Shown here: piece by piece, positions 43,937-56,800 of the stretch | How the letters are laid out: each line of letters opens with the position of its first letter | Position numbering within the stretch: position 1 is the stretch's first letter | Notes under the pieces: model-generated | What the model was told of the DNA's origin: nothing | Databases searched by the model: none | What the model saw: only the letters and a program-made list of their open reading frames with translations | Assembly (NCBI GenBank): GCA_019022495.1 | Contig: JAFEKR010000008.1 | Span: 1,798,001 to 1,862,000 of the forward strand | Length of the DNA: 64,000 nt | From: Epichloe hybrida | Lineage: Eukaryota; Ascomycota; Sordariomycetes; Hypocreales; Clavicipitaceae | Reading direction: 5' to 3' | Made by a program: the position numbers and the translations under genes

Positions 43937-46900
43937 TTAATATGCCCCCGGTCTCTCGGAAAAACAAGGACCGTTGACAAAAGTAACCCTGCTACGAGAG
44001 GATTGCACAGGAGTGCCCGCCTTGAGCGCAAACCCAGGCACCTTTGCACCGGCATCATCCAAAGACCACACCGCCAGGCCAATCCAGTTGTCACCGTTGT
44101 AGTTGAGAATGCCCTCTGGAACAGGGAACTCGGTCTGCGGGCCAATGTTGCTCGCGTACTTTCCGAACTGGAACCCATTCACATAAAAAATTGCCCTGTA
44201 GTCGCCGTGCTGTCCCTCCGTCGCGTTGGCAAAGACGAACGAGAGGGGCACGTCGTACCCATCTGCAGGGAGACTGAGCGGCAACTTGGCAGTGTAGTAG
44301 ACGATGCCTGCGCGGCCGACACCGTCGTACGGCGAGCCCCCCGAGAAGCTGGTGTCTACGGGCGGAGAGGGATAGTGGTAGCCCTGGCGTTCGAAGAAGA
44401 AGCCTCCTTCGTTGAGGGGGCCCCTGAACCGATCCGCGTAGTCTTCACCACCGAAATTGCCCGTGATTTTCCAGCCCGTGATGTCGGTGGTGGACCCGTC
44501 CGGCGCGGAGAGGGCGTAGTCGAAGATGCCCCGGGGCACCTTCATGTCGTCGAAGCCCGGATTGAAGTCCTCGTTGAGGCCCATGGAGTCGACTACCACT
44601 GTGAGGGTGTAGGTTTTGCCAGCACCGAGGTTGGGCAGCGCGTACGTCGAGTTGGCGTTCTCGGTGGCGTCGTTGCCCATGAAGGAGCCGAGGAAGCGGT
44701 CGTTGAGCCAAACGGAGGATGCGTAGCCTGTGCCGCCGGAGGTCCAGACCTTGAAGTCGCGCTCCTTGCCCGAGGCGGTGAAGCGGCCGCGGAAGAGGAG
44801 GTTCCCTGTGTAGAAGCCGTAGTCGGAGCCGCGGAGGGAGACTGGGGTCGTGTCGGCGGGGATGGTGGCGTTGGAGATGTTGTGGTGCGCCTCGGGCTTG
44901 TTGGTGGCTCTGGCGGAGGCAGCTGGCCATTTGGAGTCGTCGTAAGAGGGGTGGATCTCGGGCAGCGAGTCGATCTTGTACCAGGACAGCTTGGAAAGGT
45001 CTGGGATGGAAAGAGCTGGGAGGATGATGTTAGGCTTGGCGAGCCAGGTCCCGGACGGGGTGGTTGTGTATTTGATAGATTTGCCGTTGACGGAAAGCTT
45101 GGTAACGCCCGAGGGGGCGCTGATGATTTCAAGGGGAGTCGAGACGTTGAAGTCGGCTCGGAGGGAAAGTGTCTCGCCTGAGATGGAGGCCGAGCGAACG
45201 AGGTAGCCACCGTTGATGATGACGGCTTGTGGGTTCATGAGAGACGTGCCGAACTGGGATGAGTTGGGGCCCGGGAGGACAGGCACCCAGTAGTTGTATG
45301 CGGAGTTGCGGTCTGTTCGTGGATAGAGTCGTCACAAATGTGAAATCTATGTTAATCTAGGTTTGTGTGTTTGCTGGGTCGTATACAAGGGGTAGTAGAT
45401 GAGAGGAAGACAAACCTAGAAGATGGATGGCCAAGTCGCCCAGCTCAACGAACTGCCTCTTTGGCCCCGTCTGCCACTGCACAATGGTGAACAGACTCTC
45501 TGCGTGAGAGGAGATACTGCTCCCCTGAACTCGCATGATCTTGGCCGTGGAAGGGCTATTGGTATTGATGGCGAATTCATGCAGTTCGTCGGGACCACCG
45601 TACAAGATGAGCACCGTCTTGCCAGCATTCTTCTTCCACGTAAACACCTCGGCTGTCGTATATAGCAGGGTGTAGTCTCCCACGGGATAGTCCGTCAAGT
45701 GAATCTTCGAGTCACGTCCGTGAAGGGACAAGGCCCCTCCACGCTGTGGGATGGTGAGTATGCCGTTGGAAGTGGGCAGCTTGAGGGTGTACGAGACAGT
45801 CCCCGTGGCTGTGTAGTCTGTCTGACGGGCTATGAAGAAATTGCCAGTCTTGTTGCCCATGAGAGGAGTGATTGTAATGCCTGCGTTGTCCGAGTACTGG
45901 CTCGTCGAGGCGGGGCCGACAGAGGCAGTGATATATCCGGGCGAGACCTTCATAAACTGTGCTTGGAGCTTGATCTCGGAGTACTTCTCGCGGTCGATGA
46001 CCCGGTTTTCTCGGAGTGCCTAAGCCAGAAGAGTCAGTTATCGCGCAGAGCTCAATCTTCATTTGTACAGTCCAACTCTGGTTCAAGACAGCGAACGCCG
46101 TGTACCTACCGCTCCGTAGTCGTATGAAGTGTAGCCGCCGGGGTGTCCAATATTACCCCAGTTCGTTCCTCCATAGATCATATAAATGCTAAAAATTGAC
46201 ACCCCAGCGGCAAAGTTGTTCTTGTAAAGGACTCTGGCAAACTCATGATTCACGAGTGCCGAGCACTTCTCAAAGCCCCATCCACCCCAGGGATCAAAAG
46301 CGCCGCCTTGGAACTTATAAAAAGTCCGTCAGAATACAAATTTTGTCATCAAAAGAGCTGCGTTCGATCGACTTGTGACCCGTACCTCAACGATAGAAAA
46401 GGGAGTCAAGGGACTCTGCCTGACGTGGCGATCGTGGAAGTATGTTGGCAGATTGTTGGGTGGCCAGACAGTTGGGTTGCCCTAGTGCAGGTTAGGACCT
46501 TCATTTGTGTCCTTCCACGGCCTCGTTTTCTTTCTTGTTGATCTGACTTACACAGTCGAAGCCAAGCGGATAGCTGTCGTGACCCTACTTTTGTGAGCCT
46601 CATTTTCCGTCATCTACTCACACTCCCCAAGGCATTCTCGCAACTTACATAAATGTCTACAGATCCGACCCCCTTCCCAGGAGCGTAGTTCCCCGAAGGG
46701 CCGACGTCGTTGTTGATCATGGGCACCGAGATACCAGCCGTTCGAGCCTGATTGATCACATACTGCAGATATGGCCCGTTGGGGAAGGGAATTTTGTATC
46801 CAGACGAGTATTCATTCTCGGGCTGGAATAATACAACAGGGCCGCCGTTTGTAATTTGCTGTTGGGCAATAATCCTGCAAATTTTCGCCATGTAACTACA

Positions 46901-47516
46901 GACACAGAACCACATTTTCCATGGTCAGTGACACAGAATAACGACATGCAAGGAGTCTTGCCAGCATCTGCTAATTGTCAGGGACAAAACAAGACACCTA
47001 CTTATCAGTTGCGTTCAGAAAATCGGGCGCGGATGACCGCAAGACCCCCTGCAGCCTTTGCAGATGGCCCGGGAAACCACCACCACTGACTTCAGCATTG
47101 ATATAAGGTCCTGGTCTGGCAAGCAGGTAAACACCAGCCTTCTTGGCAGCGTCAAAGAATGGCTCGAGGTCGAAAATGCCGTCGGCTCGGAACTCGCCCT
47201 GTTTGCCTTCCAGAAGCGCCCAGTCGACATAGAACGACACCAGATTGAACCCCATGGCCTTGATCTTCTCAAATACATCTAGGTAGAGTGAAGGAACGGG
47301 CAGCCGGAAGGGATGGACCTCTCCGGAGAACATCATGGCGCGCTCGCCCCGGATGAAGAGCGAGTGTTCATCCCAGGTGACGAACTCCTGGAGAGCATTG
47401 GCTCGTCTTTCTGCCTCATGGATGATATGGTAGGGACGACCACCGCCGTAGCTCGTCAGACTAATAGCTTGAGAGACGGGAAGAAGAGCTGCTGCGCCGA
47501 TGACGGAGAGCTTCAT
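43937..47516 (-). CDS. lacA: Secreted beta-galactosidase, GH35
   Basis: Seven minus-strand exons, 47516-47002, 46895-46649, 46584-46552, 46481-46386, 46313-46110, 46019-45416 and 45312-43937, give 1024 residues. A signal peptide starts [17 protein letters not shown]. The GH35 barrel carries [10 protein letters not shown] (acid/base Glu200) and TPFSIVEFQGG (nucleophile Glu297). The exon ending in that Glu is 96 bases; the one before it is 33 bases ([11 protein letters not shown]). The later jelly-roll domains have [22 protein letters not shown] and [11 protein letters not shown]. The enzyme hydrolyses terminal beta-galactosides outside the cell, from plant pectin side chains or lactose. Fungal LacA proteins are about 1000-1020 residues, so this is full length. 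Promoter elements were not resolved; no clear CreA cluster was verified. Confidence 0.95.
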
Positions 47517-48169
47517 GATGGGGAGCTAGGATTGTGTACGTCCGATCCCTGATACAGAACCGGCGGAAAGTTCTGATCTATAAGACGAGTTTACTTCCTC
47601 CGTAGGATTGGCCATCGTGTCACTTTTGTACGCAGCAACGGCCGGGCTAAGTAAACTACAGGGTTGTCTTTTGGGACAAGTCTCGGACGCCCTCCTCGAT
47701 CAATTGCCAGCAGCGTTGCATGCGGGGAGCATGCGAGGAGGGTTCAATCGTGATCAACAGATTCGTCCATGGAGAAAAAGAGAGTGAGACAGCGGACAAG
47801 ATTGCCAAATGTAGGTCCGAACATGCTTGCAAAATCACGGCGTGACCCGTTTGGAGAGTCGAATGAAACCCAACGATGTGGGATGCCGCTTGGCTCGAGT
47901 GCGTCCGGTGACCGTGGTGTGCTGGTGTTGAATTCCGTCATGATTCCTTTTTTTGGGGGGGGGGGGGGAATCTGGATCTGCAGGGGGCAGGTGTGAGGTG
48001 TGGGGAACAACAATGCACCAGGCGGTCAGACAGATTGCAGTAGTAATCAGCAACGCCCGCAGATGGAGATGGTGGTTGTGGCACTGCGTGCTTCTTGTCA
48101 TTCTGGATGCAGCCGTGATTGGGGCGTTTAAACGCGGAGATTAAAAGCACCGCAGTGCTGCGCCAGGCC
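47517..48169. other. Upstream region of the beta-galactosidase gene
   Basis: Promoter side of the GH35 gene. A poly-T/G run at 47947-47969 (T7G13) is a slippage-prone tract. No gene is supported. Confidence 0.5.
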
Positions 48170-48535
48170 GGTTTTGACTAACACGTAAACATGCAGTAGT
48201 GATTTTTCAATCATGCAGTAGTAGCTAGGCCCAAAATGGAAGAGGTACCCGCGCACGCAAATTTATTAGGGGAGTGACCTCCTGTAATTCATGTATTTTA
48301 TTAAATGTGCACACGAGAGGAAAACGCGTTTTTAGGCTTCTTTTAGAGATACAAAGCTTCTATTACGGCCTATAGTAATTCCATAGAGTAGACTAGCTAG
48401 TTCCTATGCCCTAAGAATCATAGGAGGTCACTTATCTTATAAATTTACGTGGAAAGATACCTCTTCCATTTTGGGCCTAGTTACTACTGCATGATTGAAA
48501 AATCACTACTGCATGTTTACGTGTTGGGTTTTGAC
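48170..48535. mobile_element. Miniature inverted-repeat element, Mutator-like
   Basis: The element is 48179-48526 (348 bases), flanked on both sides by the 9-base direct repeat GGTTTTGAC (48170-48178 and 48527-48535), which fits a target-site duplication. The terminal inverted repeats match at 66 of the first 68 positions (AACACGTAAACATGCAGTAG outer part, CCCAAAATGGAAGAGGTA inner part) and continue imperfectly for roughly 60 more bases, with GTGACCTCCT shared. A CATGCAGTAGT motif is repeated within each terminus. The interior is AT-rich and non-coding. Long TIRs plus a 9-bp duplication are characteristic of Mutator-like elements, so this is a non-autonomous copy; no transposase is in the window. 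Near-identical ends suggest fairly recent insertion. Confidence 0.85.
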
Positions 48536-50542
48536 ACTCTGTACGACACAATGCACGTCATCAACTACGAATCTCTCCAAGCAGACCAGTGTACGTAAAG
48601 GATGTGCTGGCGAGATGTTCAGCCACCAGATTGTGTACAAGCTCTGCGTACGGATCCGTAGGTATGGACTTGATAACCCAACTGCGTGACTAGGAATCTG
48701 TAGGCAATCAAGATTCACAAGTCGCAAAATTGAAAGACACTGGCGGCCGTGCTGCACTACACCACCAGAAACAACAAGACCAAGTGAAACCATGTCTTCC
48801 ATCTTCCATATCACAGAGGCCACTCGCCCATTTTTACCTCTTTGCATCAAAAGAGTCAAAAGAGTCAGTTGGTCGCCGCCGAGCAAGACTTCTGTCCTGT
48901 CTGATTATTCTTGCACAAATTGACGAGACAGACGATTTCCACTAATCCCTGCCGGAAATGAGACAGAGTTGCACCGCCACGAACACAAAAGCTTGGCCGC
49001 TAATGGAGCGTGTTTGCGTTTGCGTGTGACGCATCTGAGTATCATGGAAGGACTTTCTTTCTTCTGCACCTTCCTCTTCCGGCCTCCATTCTGGGTGCTT
49101 CGGTTTTCTTCTCTCAGAGAAACTGCTGCGACGCCCACCCAGCCCGATGTTGGCGCCACGAACTTGCTAAGCGGAAAGAGGGAGGGCGACAATCCTAGAT
49201 ATCATACTCGGTACATCTTCAGCCATTTTTAGCATGAAATACTTGGTCCGTTGTTTTAGCTGCAGCAGACCCTTCTTTGTTCTGTCAATCGGCATCGTCC
49301 TCCGTAACGTTGGCACGATGCCCCATCTTGCAGCGCATTGGAATTCTGGTGCAAGCTTGATTCATTCGAAACTTTGGCCGCGGGCTGGTCCGTCGTAGTG
49401 CATCTGTTTTCAATTTCAATTGCAAAGGGGCAGAATACATATTTCGCTCCATTGTACGGAGTAGTTGCAAGGTCCAGTACAGATTGGTTGGTCATCGAGG
49501 ACAGAACCAAGGAAGGAGCTTTTCTCGGCCAAGGAGGGAGGGGCCGCTCGCTAGTGAACCAGACCTGATCCATTCAACCATTGATTGACCCAGCGAGGCC
49601 GACCAGGGGACCCCTGTGCTATCATGCCGGCGGCCAATTTAGCGGATGTACACATACCTTGCTATGTACTCCGTACGTACGGATTAATATACTAAGTATC
49701 GTCCGTGCAGTGATTTCTTCTTACTGCGTTTCAGACGAGCGATGGGCCGGAAACTATCTACGCAAGATTTGCGTGAGACTGTAAACACAGTCAAGCACCA
49801 AGAAAAAATGTAGAAGAGGGAGCTTAACATGACCGCGATCATCATGAAGCGAGCCATGGGGAACACTTCCCACCTGGGCTCGCCTGCGACGGGGGCCTGC
49901 AACGGGGGTTTGATGTCACATCAGTCGGACTGCTGTCACTGGCTGGTTGACCAGGTGTGTGGTCCCAACTGCATAATATGTCAAGTAAATGATTTCCACC
50001 CCTCTTCACTTGTGTACTGTACATGGTAGCAATGGGAGGGAGTCTGGCGAACCGCTGGTGGGGTTTAACTGCAAATTCACCCCTATTAATTAACCACTGT
50101 AGTTGGAGGTATCGGCCACAGGAAACGTTCACCGTGCCCAGAAGAGTATTTGGCTGTGTTGAGAGTGAGTACGGCTGCACCTATCCATATACATGCTACT
50201 ATACAATGACACCATCTGTTTCCTCACCATATCCCTTTCTTCTGCTAGGCAGCCTGCATCGTGACCAGCGTCCTGCTGGCTTCTTTGAAACAAACCGTAC
50301 ACGAGCCGGCCGCAGCCAGGTGGCAGAGAAATAGTTGACGAGACCTACAACAGTATTTTTCTGGTTCAAGGGATCGTTAGTTTTGGCCGGCTCATAACAA
50401 AACAGCTCGAAGCTCGAGTATGCCAACCGAGGCCGGCAAAGCACGCCTCTCGCGCCGTAGAAAAGGCCTCCGTTGATGGCCGTCCGGTCCATCGAGAACA
50501 TCTCATTGTACAAGCCGTGCGTCATCGCGGTCGACCAGCGCA
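48536..50542. other. Gene-poor region
   Basis: No supported gene over about 2 kb. TACGGAGTA and TACTCCGTACGTACGG motifs lie near 49455 and 49667. Short frames (for example 49256-49573 minus) have no recognisable domain. Confidence 0.5.
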
Positions 50543-51154
50543 TCATCGTCCCGTCAGCTCCTTGACAAAGCCGGCAACGGCCTTTCTATCCACGTCCTTG
50601 CCCTCCAGAGAACCGGCCAAACGCTTCATTACGTCACCCACGAGGGATTTGGTAGCGGTCCCCGCCTTCTTGGATGCCTCAATGGCATCCTGTATCAAAG
50701 TCTTCAGTTCCGCTTCGCCCAGCGTCTGGACACCGCTCCCCGCGAGATATTCGTCCAGAATACGGATCTGCTCGTTTTCCTTGTCGACGAGATCTTGGCG
50801 CCCCGCAGCCTTTGCATCCGACGCGGCATCTTGTGAACTCTTTTGAATCCGTCGTACCAAGGCAACGAGCTGCACGTCTGTCCGAATGGGGTTGGACGAC
50901 TTGGAGGCATTGAGGCTGGCTGACATGATTGCGCGTAGAACAGACAGTCGTGGTGCGTCCTTGGCTCGCATGGCCGTCTTTAGATCAGCCTTGATCGTTT
51001 GCATGAAGGGCGGCGGAGCGTCCTCGGTGGCTGTGGAATGGCATCGGTGAGCCCGTTGCGCGAGCGTTGAGCAGAACAACGGTACACGCGGCATGCGGCC
51101 GTTTTGCGACCAGCGCAGAGCTGACAGTACCGACATTGTGAGTTTCGACGCCAT
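50543..51154 (-). CDS. Aim41/YqeY-like mitochondrial protein
   Basis: Uninterrupted minus-strand frame, 203 residues from ATG 51154 (MASKLTMSVL), or 228 from ATG 51229. The shorter start gives a basic, Ser/Ala-rich mitochondrial presequence ending near residue 45, followed by PPPFMQTIKADLKTAMRAKD, the opening of the YqeY/GatB-like fold. The LDEYLAGSGVQTLGEAEL and SLVGDVMKRLAGSLEGKDVD segments are conserved in this family. YqeY resembles the tail domain of amidotransferase GatB; in yeast the homologue is Aim41, a mitochondrial protein of unclear role. The product ends KELTGR. The last four bases overlap another frame on the same strand at 50543-50546, which is not supported as a gene. Confidence 0.85.
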   Translation of the reverse strand: MASKLTMSVLSALRWSQNGRMPRVPLFCSTLAQRAHRCHSTATEDAPPPFMQTIKADLKTAMRAKDAPRLSVLRAIMSASLNASKSSNPIRTDVQLVALVRRIQKSSQDAASDAKAAGRQDLVDKENEQIRILDEYLAGSGVQTLGEAELKTLIQDAIEASKKAGTATKSLVGDVMKRLAGSLEGKDVDRKAVAGFVKELTGR

Positions 51155-52343
51155 TGGAAGCCGGCTGATGGATATGCGATGAGAGAAGTCGATCGAGGCA
51201 CCGAGGGATTTGCGCATCGTTTTGTCCATCCAACATGGACGAGGAGTCCAGGACGAGACTTGATTCTGACCAGCTAGCCAGCCCCCTGCTTGTTGGCCGG
51301 CCAGCAGCTGTAAAGTTGAGAGCTTGGGGCTCCACTGTGCTGCGTGGAGCTGGCTGGCTATTGGCTATAGTGGAGACACCAAGACGCAGCATTGAAGCCC
51401 CCCTCCGGTGGACGAATTAGCTGGCGGGTGACTCATCAATGACGCATTTACATGTACTGTGGCATCTTGACATTCGACCTCAACAAGTGTATACTATTAT
51501 TTCTTGTCGAAATCATCGGTCAGAGCTGCTCTGCCGCAAGTCGACCTGTTATGGCTCAAGGATCGTCGCAATTGTAACTACCTACCTACGGAGTACATGC
51601 CAGCCATCCTTAACGAATCCCATGTTTGTTTGCCGGCTTGTGTGCCGGCGTCAGTCAACACTGTGTGAAAATACACTCGGTTGTAATCCGTAGACCTTGG
51701 TGAGATGAAAGACGGGTCAAAGGGCCAATGTACATGTGCATATCGTGCTGCGTTGGCATGGATCGCACGTCTTGGCGGGTTGTGTTGTGTGACTTGCCAA
51801 TTGGCAATTGAGCCACTCGCAATCATTGGGTTCCAGTCTGTCGGTACGGATTCCTGGTGTGCCCACCCATAAATTATAATACACACGGGTTAGATGAGCA
51901 CAACTCGGCTATGAGTTGTTGGGCATCTGCAGTTTTATTGCCTCATTAGATTGGTCCATGTACATATGTCGTCCCTTCTGAGCCACTCCCCGACTCGCAA
52001 GCTCGCCGAATGTATATCGCTATTGTCCGGTGCCGCCACGCTGCCTGTCCGCCAGGTGGCAAACAGGTCCTCGCTTCCCATTGCCAGCTGCCACTGTCCG
52101 GCTACTGCAGGTTGTGCCGGTTTTTTTTTTTTTTGCTTTGACCCCGGATACGCCGACCGTCAGCACATCTCTGAAATGATCCAAGGAATCGTCAGACCGC
52201 CAATTCAAGATCCGCCTCCCTGGAACGTGGATATGGCGCGTCTCTATCCTGTTGGCTTTCGCCCGATGCAAACGTACCTAACCACGGACATGGACATGAG
52301 CTCCAAGAAGCTTCGCGGGCCAACAAGTACCACGGTCGAACAC
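51155..52343. other. Intergenic region
   Basis: Leader of the Aim41-like gene and 3' flank of the methyltransferase gene. A CCTACGGAGTAC motif lies near 51587. A poly-T (12) is at 52122-52133. No supported gene. Confidence 0.5.
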
Positions 52344-53822
52344 TTACAACGGAAAGTAGGGCTTTTAGGAGTGCAAGTCAGCAAATTCAAACCAGTATAT
52401 TGGTCGAGGGCTGTCAAGTTCTCCGTACCTTGAAGAGGATGTCTCCTGCCTCTTCTGCTGCGTCAGCGACCAGGTCATCAAATTCTTCAACCGATATTCT
52501 GTACGTTTTTCTTTTGTGGGCTTGCCGTCTTACGAAAGGGGACATCATAGGCAGCCTCACCCTTCAAGCTTGGTAAACGGATACAAAGCTAACGAACGTA
52601 GCAACCAGGGAATATTTTCTATATTTGCCGATATGTTGGCTGCTCTGAAATGAGGGAGTCATCAGTTCCGCATGGCCTCTGTGTTCCCTCTGTGTTCAGC
52701 CTTCTTTTATTTGAACGCGGACATACCAGCCTGCCAAGGACACATTGGTATTCTCAGAAGTCGGTATTCAACTTCTGTAAAGCCTGCTCTCATCATCCAC
52801 TGGTCGAGTTGCAGCGCTGCTCGAGGATCCTTATACCGGGCCAAGGACGACAGATATAGGCTTGACCATCTGGACAGCGCGTGAACTTTTACCCAAGACG
52901 TCAGCTTGCAATGTAAAACTCACACGCTGTGGGATTTTGCTTGCCTCTTGACAGAGATCCGTTGTCTGATTGAGCGTTGAAGTACATCTCTACCATCTGA
53001 CACCAACCTCCTGGCCGCAAAACTCGAAACATATCTCGAACATAGCCACTCCATCGATTTGCGTCGATGCCACCACACACCATTTGGCTGTGCACCACGT
53101 CAAAATAGGCCGAAGAGAACGTGAAACTATGAAGATCAAGACTTCTTAGTGAATGTCCTAGCATGTAGAGGAGACGTCCGTCGCTGACCTCGCATTTAGG
53201 TCGTCTATTTGCAAATCGAGATTCTCTGGCAAATCTGCTGATATCATGTGAGGGCTGATGTCAAGTCCGATCACCTATTTGCAAGCATCAGCTTCATCTT
53301 TTCCTTTTCTTTTCTTTCTTGTCGAGCCATTCAACCAAAATGTGCCGCGATGTACACACGGGGCAAACAAATTGGCTCTGCGGCACGCAACAATCCTGCA
53401 TGATGTATGGTTCTTGCTGCCAGGTCATACCTCCGACTCTGGAAACTGTTTCGCAACATCAATAGCCCAGTCACCAGCCCCAAACCCACAGTCGAGAATC
53501 CGTCTGGGTTGATCAACGGGGGGGAATATAAGTTTATTGTCGAATAATAGACATAAAACCGAATGCATCGATTCGAGCCGAGTCGCTTCGTCCTTTTGCA
53601 TTGCTTCTTAGCACTGATCGGTTAAGCCCAGCAAGCGAGAGTTTCTGTGTAACTCACCTCATCAACAGGCGAAAAGTATACTTTGTTTGCTAAGGCATAC
53701 TTCTGGAACGTTCGGCCGTGGTACTCGACAGTTTCCGTGAAAGTATCATCTAGAGGAACAGTTCCGTCCCTTGCATTGATCAGCAACAAATATTCGAAAC
53801 CTAAGCAAGGGGGAGACTTCAT
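52344..53822 (-). CDS. LaeA/UMTA-like SAM-dependent methyltransferase
   Basis: Eight minus-strand exons, 53822-53658, 53592-53431, 53274-53189, 53126-52924, 52885-52727, 52642-52561, 52498-52429 and 52361-52344, give 314 residues. The text runs DDTFTETVEYHGRTFQKY, then RRILDCGFGAGDWA (motif I, about residues 86-97), VIGLDISPHM (motif II), FDVVHSQMVCGGI and NRWSGYVRDMFRVLRPGGW (motif IV region), ALSRWSSLYLSSLARYKDPR and SLALYPFTKLEG. This matches fungal UMTA/LaeA-like methyltransferases. The start was placed at the first ATG of the exon; the family often has a longer N-terminus, so an upstream exon is possible. One donor (GTCAGC, 53188) is weak; the others are standard. No frame longer than 100 residues shows the gene. 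LaeA relatives regulate secondary metabolism in the nucleus; whether this one does is unknown. Confidence 0.85.
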
Positions 53823-56800
53823 ACTCGGTGTCCATATCCTGTCTTTTCCAAGAAGAAATCGACAGCTATGGTTGTTGGGCTGAGTCCAATGATGAGGGTA
53901 GGTTTTCTGATCAAAAGGGCGCAAGTCAACAAGTGACCTTTTTGCGCGAAATGGTCTTGTCAGCCAGATGGTTGGTTTGCAACAGGCAACAGAAAAGGTC
54001 CACTTGCTTCACCCTCGAAGACCCCTTTCTTGCCTGCGTTGTCGCATTGACCAGAATATTATGCACTGTTCGACGTACTTAATGCGAGAGAATCCTCAGG
54101 GCTCAAAAATTCGACATGGCCACTTTGGCAAGAAGCTATTGCTATGATGGTGAGCTCGATGGCGATATTAGCGGAACGCCGGAAAAGCTTTCATCGTTCA
54201 GCAAACGAGTTGGCATAAAACAGGGCCCTCTGGTCTTCCCCATGCCAGGGTCTGCCCCGAAGGAGAAAGGATACTGGGCTGAGCCGCCGCTGCATGACGC
54301 ACCAAGGATCTGCTGGTCCTTGGAAGAGACACAAGTCGCATGGTAGACATTGCAAAGCAATGTGCAACGCACTGAAGGCTGAAGAACATGATGTGTTTGA
54401 ACTCGGGTCGGAGGCCGTTCAGAAACAGAAATGCCCTCGTCAGAGATCAGTGTCAGACAGACGACATTCATATGCACAATCTCTGGAATTGCATATGCAT
54501 GTCTATGACCAGCCGTCAATATTATCTGATGTGAACCCCAAACCAGCGAATGGGCAGGTTTTGCACCCTGTATGTCGACCATGAGAGGCCGACAACGACT
54601 AAGTGCCAGGGGTACAGACACTGACGAGATCAACACTTTCAATTTGGGAAGCGACGTATGCTACGGAACACTACTGAGCGGGAGAGAGACGGCTGAAATG
54701 CGGAAGAGATGCTTTAGAGATCACCAGTGGCACTTGTATAGTACGAAGGTGGTTCCCAGTCCCCCGCCCGTAGGCGAAGCGCACTTGTTTGCCTGTGGTT
54801 GACCCGTGGATCGCGGTAGAACTTTGGCCCTATACCTCAGTGGCCGGAGCACTCAAATTCCAATTCTTGAAGCCTCTGGACCCCTGGACTTCTTGCCTGG
54901 CTATCTTGGGGTCTCCGCGAGCAGAAGAGGAGGGTCGAGAGGACTTCGACCGACCCCAACTGGCAGTACAGCACAGCTTGAAGACGAATAGCGTTCGTGG
55001 CTCTCATCTGCCGTCTGTGAAGACAAGACGCCCTAATTCATATCGTGTGGTTTTGCATTTGGTGCGGAAAATTAGCTACTAGCCATCACAGAACATCACC
55101 GAAGGAATCCATCGTTCAGGGCTTTCAAAGCGCCACTGGAACGGCAAGATATACAAGGATGCCTGAGAAATCAGCAAAGAGGACAAGTTTTGAGGTCGGG
55201 AATTTACACATGGCGACTATGGACGGATAGGGACCCCCCCAGAAACCACCGCAAAGTGCCCGGAAAGCCGATTGAGGGCGAAGATTTTCGGACAATATTA
55301 CAGGGGAGGAAAGATCCTGCTCCACCAGTAATGAGACAGGTGATCGAGTTATACCGAGTACGGGGCCGCCACTGTTTACTGCTTGAAGACTCACAGACCC
55401 TGGATACACCGATAAAGACATACCGGCTTGCCACAAGGAAACAAGGAATAACACAACGCGGGAGGTAAATGTGAAGCAGGATTTCCAATGACATCGTCAA
55501 AAAGCTCTATGGATTAGTTCGGAGGACATGTTGAAGAATCTGCATGAGCCCACAGATGTCAAGCAAGGAGACAACTGGGGCAAAGGGCACGCTCTTGCCT
55601 CTTTCTAAACTCGCTCGAGTTGTCATATTTCGGCCACACGCACGGCTAGCTCTGGCGCACTAGACTTCGGGAATATTTCTGCATCCAAGATGATGCTTCC
55701 AATGACAGACAAGATCAGGGCCAGGGAAGCCAACCCGTTTTCTCACGGACATGCCTGTCAATCAGACTATTTATACGGACTAGATTGGAGTGATTTGGAC
55801 GGACAGTATGGAGCACACCCGCAATCCCGAGGCCGCAAATAGTGTCGGTAGTTAGTCTTGGTTACTACCAGCACGTACGAAGTCGACATTGATGTCGCTT
55901 GCTCAATATTGTAGTCAGGCTGGCATTGGAATCTGCCCATCTCGTCAAACAACCACATGGGCGCACTCCTAGAAGTCTCATCCGGCATTGGCCACAGAAC
56001 CGCGGCTCCATGGTCGACGGCGCTGGCACAACAACGGCACATTGTGCAAATGAAACATAGGACGGTTCCGCTCCCTCTTTAGACCCGCAAGCTACGGATT
56101 AGAACATGACGACAAACGGTGTTGTCCATCGAGCTCCAATGTCCGTCCGTACTCGGTACCACGAGAAGGATCCCATCCCCCGTCCCGTCCAAGTCCCGCA
56201 CAACTTCAAGCAGTAGGAGTCCGTACTCGGTAGTCCGTAGACAATCCCCCCCTTCCCCCAAGCAAGTCTTGTCTCCCTCGTATTTTTACCTCCTAGCCCC
56301 CTGGTTCCAAAGACGGGGCGGCGCGAGCCACGGGCCCTGAAACCGACTTTCTTTTATTGAACTACGCATTCCTGCCCGGCACGGCGGCACGGGTCTTGGC
56401 CGAACTAGGACGTTGACATGCAAACTCGGGGCGTGTTGCATGAGCGCTCGTTCATCTTGTGGTGCTGAGATTCAAGTCCATGGGGGTTGTAATCACTGAT
56501 ACGAAACGTCAAGGGGGCAATGCTCGTAGCCAGTTCTCATCAATTTGAGTAGTCTACCCTTTTCTATCCTATTCATGTTTGCTTCATAGTCTTTCGAATT
56601 TACTGTACACCGCTGGTTCGTAATGACGAGAGAGTAAGAAAAAAGCAAATAGAACCAAGGTGCAGTAGGGTGACTCCGTACAATATTTATATCGCCATCA
56701 TCGCGATAGGATGTGACATGTCTTTACGTTCGATTGGTGACTGGTCGGGTTGGCGACCGAGAACCCGCGTCTTCGGGTCGCGCTCCCTGCAAGAAGTCCC

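Noticed and set aside
44003..45181. 392-codon plus-strand open frame
   Set aside because: It lies antisense to the last exon of the GH35 gene and is Gly/Val/Arg-rich, as mirror frames of GC-rich coding sequence usually are. The minus-strand protein matches a known family.
50199..50546. 115-codon minus-strand frame downstream of the Aim41-like gene
   Set aside because: It only overlaps the stop by four bases, has no family-like text and no splice link to the gene.
51951..52433. 160-codon plus-strand frame
   Set aside because: It overlaps the methyltransferase 3' exons on the opposite strand, has no domain and starts in AT-rich flank.
53931..55470. Possible decayed amidase or other enzyme gene
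   Set aside because: One stretch near 54340-54400 recalled amidase wording, but it is short, stops interrupt it, and no active-site motif was found.
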